DNA of 64,000 nucleotides, taken from Jingyaoa shaoxingensis. Its GTDB lineage: Bacteria; Bacillota; Clostridia; Lachnospirales; Lachnospiraceae. How positions within the stretch are numbered: position 1 is the first letter of the stretch; each line of letters begins with the position of its first letter. Of the stretch, positions 56,650 through 64,000 are shown piece after piece. The stretch spans positions 62,001 through 126,000 of the forward strand of contig NZ_JACRSZ010000010.1 in the NCBI RefSeq assembly GCF_014385005.1. Direction: 5' to 3'. The translations under genes and the position numbers were made by a program. Below the pieces are notes generated by a model. It ran no database searches, was not told the DNA's origin, and was given only the letters and a program-made list of their open reading frames with translations.

Positions 56650-57915
56650 TCATTCATGCCGCAATGCATCGATTGGATTCAAATTGGACGCCTTAATAGA
56701 TGGCACGAATCCGAAGATAACCCCGATGACTGTTGAAAATATCACGGATCCAATGATGGCCGGAATACTGATTCCCACCGGCACCTGTGCCATTTTGGAA
56801 ATGGCCTGTGCCATTGCAATACCTACTATCACTCCAATAATACCGCCCATGCTGGTCAGTACTGCTGCCTCTGTCAGGAACTGGGTAAGTATCACCCGTT
56901 TTCTGGCACCGATGGCTTTTTTCAGACCAATCTCACTGGTTCGCTCCGTAACAGATACCAGCATGATATTCATAACGCCGATACCTCCAACAAGAAGAGA
57001 AATACTTGCGATCCAGATCAGCTGCTGATTGGTTGACTGATTAATCTGCTGCTGTTTTTCCACATTTTCCAGTGTATTTTTCGCTCTGTATTTTATGTCT
57101 GAGCTGGATGTGCGCAGATAACTGTTCAGAATCTCTGCGCATGGTTTACCGACCGTAGTCATTGCCTTAACGTCTGCTGCCCGTACAGATACATTTTGTG
57201 GTTCATCATATTGATAAATAATCGGCCATGACTGATAAGGAATGTATACCTTTCCGGTGGATGAATCATCCCCCATATAAGTATAGTATTCCTCGATACT
57301 GTTGATTACCGGTTCAAACTCTGACTTTGGCTGGGCCACTCCAATGATGACAAACGGCTCCCCACTGATCTCAATGGTCTTTCCCAGTGCACTTTCTTCC
57401 TGAAACAAAGTGCTTGCCGCATCCTGATCAATAATTGCAACTTTGTGAAAATCCTTATAATCGCTGTCTACAAATTCACGTCCGGTACGTACGACATAAC
57501 CATTCACATCAAAATAGTGACTGTCAATGCCATAGACATCTGCTCCCTGGAGAGACTGACTCAAATAATAAATACCATCCGCATAGGTTCTGGATACATA
57601 AAAAGTAGCATCTTCCACATCTGGCACATTCAGCAGTTCTTCACGGATGCTCTCTGTCAATACCGGAATGCCGTATGGTACACTGTTCCAGGAAAAGTCC
57701 AGCGTATTATCTGCACTTCCCTGGGTCAGATTAATATCCACTGCATTGGTACCGGAACCTACCACGTTCTGCATCAGCTGCTCATTTGTTCCCTGAATGG
57801 TCGATACAATGGCTATAATTGACGCAATACCAATAATAATACCCAGCATCGTTAGAAAAGATCTCATCTTATGGGACCAGATTCCCTGAAATGATAGTCT
57901 TATATTTTCAAGCAA
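56650..57915 (-). CDS. MacB-like ABC transporter permease
   Basis: The 421-residue protein has an N-terminal membrane helix with [20 protein letters not shown], a periplasm-type MacB_PCD domain (about 45-280), then three helices including [27 protein letters not shown]. It starts with TTG at 57915, with GGAGGCAATCGTC before it. It is the last gene of the operon adaptor 1-ATPase-adaptor 2-permease. With the ATPase it would drive outward transport of a peptide, lipid or drug. Confidence 0.92.
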   Translation of the reverse strand: MLENIRLSFQGIWSHKMRSFLTMLGIIIGIASIIAIVSTIQGTNEQLMQNVVGSGTNAVDINLTQGSADNTLDFSWNSVPYGIPVLTESIREELLNVPDVEDATFYVSRTYADGIYYLSQSLQGADVYGIDSHYFDVNGYVVRTGREFVDSDYKDFHKVAIIDQDAASTLFQEESALGKTIEISGEPFVIIGVAQPKSEFEPVINSIEEYYTYMGDDSSTGKVYIPYQSWPIIYQYDEPQNVSVRAADVKAMTTVGKPCAEILNSYLRTSSSDIKYRAKNTLENVEKQQQINQSTNQQLIWIASISLLVGGIGVMNIMLVSVTERTSEIGLKKAIGARKRVILTQFLTEAAVLTSMGGIIGVIVGIAMAQAISKMAQVPVGISIPAIIGSVIFSTVIGVIFGFVPSIKASNLNPIDALRHE

Positions 57916-57935
57916 GACGATTGCCTCCTCTCTTT

Positions 57936-60900
57936 TTATTCATATTCACTTGCCAGCTTCACAGCCGCACCTTCTTTGACTGCTTTGCCATAAGGGAATG
58001 CAATCTGATTCTCTGTACTTAATCCCTGTTTTATTTCCACAGATCCCCATACCGTTGCCCCGGTACGGATATACTGCTTTTTCAGCTTGTTATTTTCATC
58101 TGCTATATATACATAACTTTGTCCGTTTTCTGAACGGATATATGCTTTATCCAGATAAATACCACCTGAAGATGCCGCTGATGTGACAGGGTAAGTAACA
58201 CTGACATCATCATATTCTGTCAGTCCGTCCTCTGCATCTGTGTCTACCACTGCGAGCACCGGATAATTCGATGAATTCACATTTCCGGTGGATCCCCAGT
58301 AACTTCCAGAATCATCGTCACTTGGGAAGGCATCAATCTCTGTTATCGTTGCCGTAAACTGTTCTCCTGTATAATAAGACTCGCATTTGATTACCTGATC
58401 TACAGCTACATTGTCAAGATTCAGTTCACTGACAGAAGTCTTGATATACAGACCATTTTCGCTCTCAACTACCATATAGGCATCATCATCACTGCCGTTG
58501 ATGGACTTAATGTAACCATCTACGGAACTGATTACCGTACTGGCCTTCATCTGCTTGTTATAGTCTTTCAGCTTCAGCTTTGCCTGACGTTCATCCAGCT
58601 TCAGTTTCTGAATCTCCAGCTTCTTGTCTTCAATGGCCTGTGCCAGTTCTTCTGCTGTATAACCGGTTCCATCATTATCATTATCCCAGCCGCCTGGTCC
58701 ATCCGGAATATTCGGCTCATCATCCGGAATATCTTCTTCATATTTTGTAATACCAGTATCACTTCTGAAAATCCAGTATGTGCCTGGTCCATAGCCGTGA
58801 TCCGTCAGTACCGTTCCATCCAGATCTATGCTTCGGATAAATGCACCTGTGATGGTGTTGCTTTCACGGATCTCCAGACGAATATAATATCCGTCACTGA
58901 TTCGTTCCGTCCCTTCTTCATTGAAGCCAAGTACCCAGTTCACAAAAGTATTGGTGATCTTCACACCATCTGTTACGAAAAAGACATATGGATCTTCCGT
59001 TGTCCCGCTGCCCTTATAAGCTCGCATACCAGTCTCATTCAGAGTATTCATGCCATGCTTCCAGGTCAGTTCTGAAATCGGATTCAGCTTGATAATCGGT
59101 GAGTCTGCAGGCTGTGTATATGTCATCTTTATCACTATTGTGACGGATGCATCGCTGCTGTCCGGCTGTACTTTCTTTACTTCCATAGAGTAATTCTGTG
59201 CATACCCCGACCATCTCTCACTCCACTGTCCTCTATCGGTTCCCACCTCTTCTGAACTGATGGTGACATCTTCCGGTATGGTCAAATCAATAGTTTTCCA
59301 GTTCTCTTTTGAAGAAACGGTATCCTTATCCGGTATCTGTTCTGACGCACTGGTTGCTTCTTCGGTCTGCTCTTCCGGCTCTGTAGTAACAACCGGCTCT
59401 GTCTCTATGTCACCGGCAGCGGCTTCTGATACGTCTTCCGTGGCTGGCTCTGTAGTGACTTCCTCTGCTATGTCAGTATCTGTACCATCCACTCCACTGT
59501 CTTTCACTGCTGTCGCACTGCTGCCCTGTGACAGCGTAAAACTGCAGTCTGCATCTTCCTGATTACTGATGCCTTTCTTATAGAAATAAGCTTTCATGGA
59601 AGATGGCCAGTTTTCTTTTGCATCTGTTCCATGATCCCATTCAACCTGAAAATGAATCTTTTGCAGTGCAAAACTCTCCGGATCAGGTATTTCTGATTCA
59701 GTTTCTGTTTCCGTCTCTGTTTCTGTTTCCGTCTCTGTCTCTGTTTCCGTCTCTGTTTCTGTTTCCGTCTCTGTTTCTGTTTCCGTCTCTGTCTCTGTTT
59801 CCGTCTCTGTCTCTGTTTCCGTCTCTGTCTCTGTTTCCGTCTCTGTTTCTGTCTCCGTCTCTGTTTCTTTCGGCTCTTCCTGTTTTACTACGGTAATAAC
59901 CGCATCTTGGCTCTCATCTCCGGTGCGGAATATAAGACTGTCCCCAGTGATCTCATCTGGCTGTAATGTCAATTCCAGATACATGTCTTCCAGTTCCGGT
60001 CTGATCGCATGCTGCTGATCCAGGCCATCGTGAAAAGCAATGGTGAGCTGAACGGTATCAGTACTTCCACTCTGCTGCGCCAGAATAAATCCACCGATCT
60101 CCGGATAGTCCTCTCCATTAATCTGAGCCGTTCCGTATACTTTTCCTTTTATCTGCTGCTTCAGCGTCACTCCACGAATCAGCATGGTATAGGTATCAGA
60201 TGACTTAAAATGTACTTTAGACGTCTCCTTAAAATGTGGTACCACTTTTACCGGTGTATCTATCTGCACCACATCATCTTCTTTCTGTCCATGTTCAACA
60301 TCAGAAACAAGCTCTTCTCCGGCATCTGTAATGGCTTTCATTCTTACATTCGTAAAAAACTTTTCCAGACTCTGATTCTTTTTTGATTTTTCTGTCTCTT
60401 TCTCATTTTCTGTGTCTTTTTTTGACTGTTCCAGCTGATCCGGTGTCAGTACTTCACCTGAATTGCTTTCACTCTCGTCAATTACAGCCTCATTTGCCGG
60501 CTGATGATCCGGAGATTCCGCATTAGTATCCGGAACCTTTTCTGTCTCAACTGTACTCTCTGTCTCAGTTGTTTTCTCCGTCTCGGCTGTACTCTCTGTC
60601 TCAGCCGGCTTCTCTGTCTCAGCCGGCTTCTCTGTCTCAGCCGGACTCTCTGTCTCGTCTATCTTCTCTGTCTCAGCTATACTCTCTGCTGCTCCTTCTG
60701 TTACAGCACTTTCGGTATTCTCTGTCTGTACAATCGGTTCCGTTTCCTGCACACTCTCCGTTGCTGCATCTGTTCCGTCTTCCTGCGATGCCAGCATCTC
60801 TCTGCTATTGCTAACCAAACGTGCTTCTTCCTCACCATTGTCTGAATTATCATCCGCAGATCCGTCATCCATGCTGTCTAACAGGGAACTTCCCCCACTG

Positions 60901-61340
60901 CCCTGATCATCTAATATCGGGTCTCCCGGCTTGGCATTCTGCAGCTTTGCCAGATCCGCTTCGGCTGCTTTGATCTCCAATCCCAGTTCCATGACCGTGA
61001 TTTCCTGAAGTTCCTGATCCAATTCCAGCAGTGTCGTATCATAGCTCAGGAGTTTATCTCCAATCTTAACCTTATCCCCTTCTTTTACATAGACCTGGTC
61101 AATGACTTTTCCATCCGGAATTCTTACACTCTGACTGACATTGGATACTACGGTTCCGGATGTAGAATCATCGGGAGACATAGACATATCCCCTGCATTC
61201 AGCGCAGACACCGGCAATACCTCTACTGTTTTGCTGTTATTCTTTCTTATATAATTTACCCCTGCCACAGTGCCGCCAGCTACTCCTGTCACAGCAGCCG
61301 CAACAATGACAGCTGTTTTAATTTTCTTACTTTTTTTCAT
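57936..61340 (-). CDS. Giant HlyD-like membrane-fusion protein with inserted Thr-Glu-rich region
   Basis: The protein is 1134 residues; usual adaptors have 350-500. Residues about 7-30 are a membrane anchor, about 68-120 a lipoyl-type half (PDGKVIDQVYVKEGDKVKIGDKLLSYDT) and the first coiled-coil arm. The second arm (IEDKKLEIQKLKLDERQAKLKL) starts only near residue 900 and is followed by barrel domains to the end. Between them lie about 780 extra residues: acidic Glu/Thr/Ser repeats (about 215-265), beta-rich segments, and a run of alternating Thr-Glu (about 492-548), then another beta-rich part. The insertion is at the hairpin tip. It sits between the ATPase and permease genes. Confidence 0.88.
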   Translation of the reverse strand: MKKSKKIKTAVIVAAAVTGVAGGTVAGVNYIRKNNSKTVEVLPVSALNAGDMSMSPDDSTSGTVVSNVSQSVRIPDGKVIDQVYVKEGDKVKIGDKLLSYDTTLLELDQELQEITVMELGLEIKAAEADLAKLQNAKPGDPILDDQGSGGSSLLDSMDDGSADDNSDNGEEEARLVSNSREMLASQEDGTDAATESVQETEPIVQTENTESAVTEGAAESIAETEKIDETESPAETEKPAETEKPAETESTAETEKTTETESTVETEKVPDTNAESPDHQPANEAVIDESESNSGEVLTPDQLEQSKKDTENEKETEKSKKNQSLEKFFTNVRMKAITDAGEELVSDVEHGQKEDDVVQIDTPVKVVPHFKETSKVHFKSSDTYTMLIRGVTLKQQIKGKVYGTAQINGEDYPEIGGFILAQQSGSTDTVQLTIAFHDGLDQQHAIRPELEDMYLELTLQPDEITGDSLIFRTGDESQDAVITVVKQEEPKETETETETETETETETETETETETETETETETETETETETETETETETETETETETESEIPDPESFALQKIHFQVEWDHGTDAKENWPSSMKAYFYKKGISNQEDADCSFTLSQGSSATAVKDSGVDGTDTDIAEEVTTEPATEDVSEAAAGDIETEPVVTTEPEEQTEEATSASEQIPDKDTVSSKENWKTIDLTIPEDVTISSEEVGTDRGQWSERWSGYAQNYSMEVKKVQPDSSDASVTIVIKMTYTQPADSPIIKLNPISELTWKHGMNTLNETGMRAYKGSGTTEDPYVFFVTDGVKITNTFVNWVLGFNEEGTERISDGYYIRLEIRESNTITGAFIRSIDLDGTVLTDHGYGPGTYWIFRSDTGITKYEEDIPDDEPNIPDGPGGWDNDNDGTGYTAEELAQAIEDKKLEIQKLKLDERQAKLKLKDYNKQMKASTVISSVDGYIKSINGSDDDAYMVVESENGLYIKTSVSELNLDNVAVDQVIKCESYYTGEQFTATITEIDAFPSDDDSGSYWGSTGNVNSSNYPVLAVVDTDAEDGLTEYDDVSVTYPVTSAASSGGIYLDKAYIRSENGQSYVYIADENNKLKKQYIRTGATVWGSVEIKQGLSTENQIAFPYGKAVKEGAAVKLASEYE
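59698..59866. repeat. Hexamer tandem repeat encoding Thr-Glu
   Basis: About 28 six-base units (GTTTCT, GTCTCT or GTTTCC on the plus strand) encode alternating Thr-Glu in the giant adaptor on the minus strand. Slippage would change length in whole Thr-Glu pairs and keep the frame. Confidence 0.9.
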
Positions 61341-61380
61341 TCAGATCCTCCGCTTTCGAATCTCTAAAAGATTCCCGGTA

Positions 61381-62079
61381 TTATACATCCTGGCTCAAAT
61401 CCCGGTCTCCCAGTTCTCCGTCAAAGATGTACACGGTTCTTTTCGCATGTTTTGCCACTTTCGCATCATGGGTAATCATAATCACAGTTACCCCTTCTTC
61501 ATTCAGTTTCTGGAACAGTTCCAGCACCTGTACGCTGGATTTGGAATCCAGTGCTCCTGTTGGCTCATCTGCCAGAAGAATCTTTGGATTATTTACCATA
61601 GCTCTCGCTATCGCTACCCTCTGCTTCTGTCCACCTGACAACTGTGTCGGAAGGAAGTCTACACGGTCTGCCAGTCCTACTCGCTCCAACGCCTTCGCAG
61701 CACGTTCTCTTCGCTCTTTTTTACTTACTTTTGCATACACAAGAGGAAGGCAGACATTTTCCAGCGCAGTCTGCTTGGGCAGGAGCTGGAATGTCTGAAA
61801 TACAAATCCGATATTATTCAAACGTTCATCCGCAATCTCGTTCTCCTTTAATCCGAGGACATTCTTGCCATTTAACTCGAAAGAACCTCTTGTCGGCTCA
61901 TCAAGACATCCAATAATATTCATCAGTGTAGATTTTCCGGAACCCGATGGTCCCATAATCGCCACATATTCTCCTTCCTGCACATGCAGAGTTACATTCT
62001 TCAGTGCAGGGACTACGATTTTTCCGGTTACATAATCTTTATCTATATGATCTAACTTTAAAACCAATGGTCGTTCCAT
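61381..62079 (-). CDS. MacB/LolD-like ABC transporter ATPase
   Basis: I chose ATG 62079, with AAAGGAAAA before it. The 232-residue ATPase has Walker A GPSGSGKSTLMNIIG, signature LSGGQKQRVAIARAM and Walker B ILLADEPTGALD. The subfamily pairs with FtsX-type permeases such as the one encoded at 56650. It lies between the two adaptor genes. Confidence 0.94.
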   Translation of the reverse strand: MERPLVLKLDHIDKDYVTGKIVVPALKNVTLHVQEGEYVAIMGPSGSGKSTLMNIIGCLDEPTRGSFELNGKNVLGLKENEIADERLNNIGFVFQTFQLLPKQTALENVCLPLVYAKVSKKERRERAAKALERVGLADRVDFLPTQLSGGQKQRVAIARAMVNNPKILLADEPTGALDSKSSVQVLELFQKLNEEGVTVIMITHDAKVAKHAKRTVYIFDGELGDRDLSQDV

Positions 62080-62111
62080 TATTTTTTCCTTTTCATTCCT
62101 GTCAAACATTC

Positions 62112-63563
62112 TTATTCGTAGACTTCTTCTCCGCTTCCGCCATCTTCAAATTCCATGCCGCCAAGTCCAGATATGTCACTGACTCCTCCACCGCTAAGGC
62201 CATCGTCACTATAGTCACCGTCACTATAATCACCGTCACTATAATCACCGTCACTATAATCACCGTCACTATAATCGCCATCAGCCATGCCGTCTACATT
62301 CCAGTCTTCCTCATCCAGACTTTCATCTCCACCATAGAGATCATCCGAATTCCTTGTTACCGGTGCTCCTTCTACGCAGTCGTCTCCCGGAAATGCGATA
62401 TAATCATCCACAGTCAGGCCGTCAAGCACCTCATATTTAAAGGTCTCGTCATTAAAATCACCCAGTGTGACCTCCCGTTTCTCCAATTTGTCATTAGCAT
62501 CCACAGCCCACACATAGTTCGTTACTGCGCCCTCGTCATCTGTAATAAAATAATAGTCCTCCAGCCAGATACCATCTTCCTGTTCATCCTGACCATTATC
62601 TGCCATCAGATACACATGCTGTCCCAACATCAGACCGTCTGATGAATCCAGATCTACATAGAATGGATAGGTACTGGATGTTGTCTGTGAGTCACCGGAA
62701 TCACTATCTCCATAAGACGAATTCGAATTGGACGAATTACTTTCTCTGTCAATCGTGGTCAGGGTTCCCTTCCATGTCTGGTTCTCATCCACACGTGAAT
62801 ATATGATCATATCCATACCTTCCTGGATCTCTGACATGTTCTGTTCATTAATTTTCCCTTTAATCCGGTATTCCCCGGTTGCCATAATGGTCATATATGC
62901 AGAGTTATCTCCATTGCCGGAATCCAGTCCGGAAGAAGTGTCAGAATTGTCATCTCCGCTGGCACTGTTGTTAATGGTCTTAATGATACCCTGAATCGGG
63001 CTGGTCACATCTGCATTAGCGATCTGCTTCTTCAGACTCTCCATCTCTGCCTGCTTGCTCTTCATCTCATATTCAGCTCTCTTTATACTGTTCTGAGTCG
63101 TCATAATCTGCGTTGTATAGGAAAGCTTTTCATTATCGGATACTTTCGCCCGCTCTTTTTCCAGCTGTGCAACCTGTGAATTATAGGATTTAATTGAGAT
63201 CTCGTAGTTCTCGATATCAATCTCCAGCTGGGTAATGCTGTCCTGCGCATCATCCGTATCATAGGAAAACAACTTCGTTCCAACCTGTACTTCGTCCCCT
63301 ACAGAAACATAAGCCTTTTTTACTTTCAGACCACTTGCCACTTCAATCTTCTCTGTCTTCTGTGGCTCTACTACGCCGGAGAATTTACTGAACAGACCAT
63401 CTGACCCTGTCAGTCCGGTAATCGTTCCTACTGAATCTACAAAAACAGCATCAGCAGATGTAGTTCCTGCTCCTGTACTGCCCTTAAAATGATACCATGC
63501 GCCTGCACCCGCACCTGCTGCCACAACGATTACAGCAATTGCTATGCCTGTTTTTTTCTTCAT
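62112..63563 (-). CDS. HlyD-like membrane-fusion protein with repeated Asp/Tyr tail
   Basis: The 483-residue protein has an N-terminal membrane helix (about 5-25), a lipoyl half with EKIEVASGLKVKKAYVSVGD, a coiled-coil hairpin (about 110-195) of ordinary length, and barrel domains. The C-terminal 60 residues are acidic and include five GDYSD repeats (about 428-452). It is the first gene of the operon; AGAGG precedes the ATG. It is a normal-sized counterpart of the giant adaptor downstream. Confidence 0.9.
   Translation of the reverse strand: MKKKTGIAIAVIVVAAGAGAGAWYHFKGSTGAGTTSADAVFVDSVGTITGLTGSDGLFSKFSGVVEPQKTEKIEVASGLKVKKAYVSVGDEVQVGTKLFSYDTDDAQDSITQLEIDIENYEISIKSYNSQVAQLEKERAKVSDNEKLSYTTQIMTTQNSIKRAEYEMKSKQAEMESLKKQIANADVTSPIQGIIKTINNSASGDDNSDTSSGLDSGNGDNSAYMTIMATGEYRIKGKINEQNMSEIQEGMDMIIYSRVDENQTWKGTLTTIDRESNSSNSNSSYGDSDSGDSQTTSSTYPFYVDLDSSDGLMLGQHVYLMADNGQDEQEDGIWLEDYYFITDDEGAVTNYVWAVDANDKLEKREVTLGDFNDETFKYEVLDGLTVDDYIAFPGDDCVEGAPVTRNSDDLYGGDESLDEEDWNVDGMADGDYSDGDYSDGDYSDGDYSDGDYSDDGLSGGGVSDISGLGGMEFEDGGSGEEVYE
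62210..62280. repeat. 15-bp tandem repeat encoding GDYSD
   Basis: About five copies of a 15-base unit (tcaccgtcactataa on the plus strand, nearly identical) encode the GDYSD repeat in the C-terminal tail of the first adaptor. It stays in frame if copy number changes. Confidence 0.9.
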
Positions 63564-63800
63564 ATTTTATAACCTCTGTTTTTCAACGAATTTTCAAACT
63601 TTACCTTCTGTATAGTATCATACTACATTTTCGATTGCACTAGAAAGTTTTGATTTTCACAATTTCTTCACATAATTCATGCATAAATCTTAAGATTCTT
63701 ACATAATTTTCCATATAATTTGACATTCTTACATTTTGCATATATTATAATTATATTGTGACATATTATTTATCTTTTTTGTCATATTAAGGAGAAGCGT
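63564..63800. promoter_or_regulatory. Divergent AT-rich promoter region with direct repeats
   Basis: This 237-base region lies between the MacB-like operon and the lipoprotein gene. TTCACA occurs at 63656-63661 and 63667-63672, 11 bases apart. ATTCTTACAT occurs at 63695-63704 and again at 63725-63734, exactly 30 bases apart. These phased repeats suggest a binding site for a response regulator. I could not fix the core promoters with confidence. Confidence 0.5.
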
Positions 63801-64000
63801 ATGAAACGAAATGCATGTGGCCTTATTTTGCTGGTATGTTCCTCTCTGTATTTCAGTGGATGTGGATATGCCGGTCCGGAAAAGGCAGTTCGGAGAGAGC
63901 TGGATTATATCCAGAAGCTGGATGAAGATGCCATATCCTCTTTCTTCTCTTATGAGAACTTTCCACTTAATTCTGACCAGTCTTCGGGAACAGGCTCTGA
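63801..64000 (+). CDS. Lipoprotein, N-terminal part (gene runs off the right edge)
   Basis: AAGGAGAAGCGT precedes the ATG at 63801. The first residues (MKRNACGLILLVCSSLYFSGCG) form a lipoprotein signal with the lipobox ending at Cys21. The next 45 visible residues (AVRRELDYIQKLDEDAISSFFSYE) are helical and charged. The family is not recognisable from this fragment. It is divergent from the MacB-like operon and may be functionally linked to it. Confidence 0.82.
   Translation, partial: MKRNACGLILLVCSSLYFSGCGYAGPEKAVRRELDYIQKLDEDAISSFFSYENFPLNSDQSSGTGS

Noticed and set aside
59603..59896. Plus-strand frame of Phe-Pro-Ser-Leu repeats opposite the Thr-Glu region
   Set aside because: It is the antisense reading of the hexamer repeat in the giant adaptor, with no ribosome site, and follows wholly from repeat composition.
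62210..62280. Short regularly spaced repeats resembling a CRISPR array
   Set aside because: Units are directly adjacent 15-mers without spacers and lie in frame within the adaptor gene; no cas genes are present.

Overview
The window looks like chromosomal DNA of an anaerobic, spore-forming Firmicute of the Lachnospiraceae type (Blautia/Dorea-like). The grounds are moderate GC content, Shine-Dalgarno sites of the AGGAGG type before nearly every gene, a T-box leader, a TPP riboswitch, a SleC-like spore protein, fused ECF ATPases, a BceRS-BceAB-like module and a FeoB-associated Cys-rich peptide. The species cannot be fixed from the sequence alone.

Layout. At 0-1.4 kb, the left edge carries the start of a large serine recombinase, a small companion ORF, and a SleC-like cortex-lytic protein whose reading frame breaks off where the recombinase-side DNA begins. 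At 1.5-5.2 kb is a deoxynucleoside/nucleoside catabolic operon (udp-deoB-deoC) with a divergent GntR regulator and twin palindromic operators. At 5.3-7.2 kb are an oxidoreductase pair, a nitroreductase and an aldo/keto reductase with ferredoxin motifs. At 7.4-11.9 kb is a compact operon encoding an ECF transporter (S, T, fused A-A'), a NiaR-like regulator and a PfkB kinase. At 12.0-16.5 kb is a BceAB/BceRS-like antimicrobial-peptide sensing and export module, followed by a MATE exporter. At 17.9-19.9 kb is a decay zone with GNAT, nitroreductase and U32-like remnants. At 20-25 kb are glycerate kinase, an ABC exporter, a second MATE preceded by a flavodoxin stub, and a CYTH protein.

At 25.2-30.4 kb is the conserved housekeeping block pyrH-frr-uppS-cdsA-dxr-rseP. 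At 30.5-32.7 kb are a membrane protein of unknown function, a DMT exporter and a DtxR-type regulator. At 32.8-38.4 kb is a set of flippase, xpt, adenylate-forming ligase, glycosyltransferase and ATP-grasp genes of unclear joint purpose. At 38.5-41.5 kb is feoA-feoA-feoB plus its small Cys-rich partner. At 41.6-46.3 kb are an MMPL/RND transporter, FtsH and a divergent TetR. At 46.3-48.9 kb are ilvC and a BASS-family transporter behind a T-box leader. At 49-52.8 kb are a YARHG protein, a DUF1703-type ATPase, an HD protein and a ppk that has lost its middle. At 53-56.5 kb are TPP-riboswitch-controlled thiC and the rpsB-tsf operon. At 56.6-63.6 kb is a MacB-like ABC system with two membrane-fusion proteins, one expanded to 1134 residues. 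The right edge holds the start of a lipoprotein gene.

The most notable items are the SleC-like gene cut at a serine-recombinase junction, the giant Thr-Glu-rich adaptor protein, the internally deleted ppk that keeps a Pho-like promoter, the T-box-linked BASS/ilvC pair, and the ECF-NiaR-PfkB operon.
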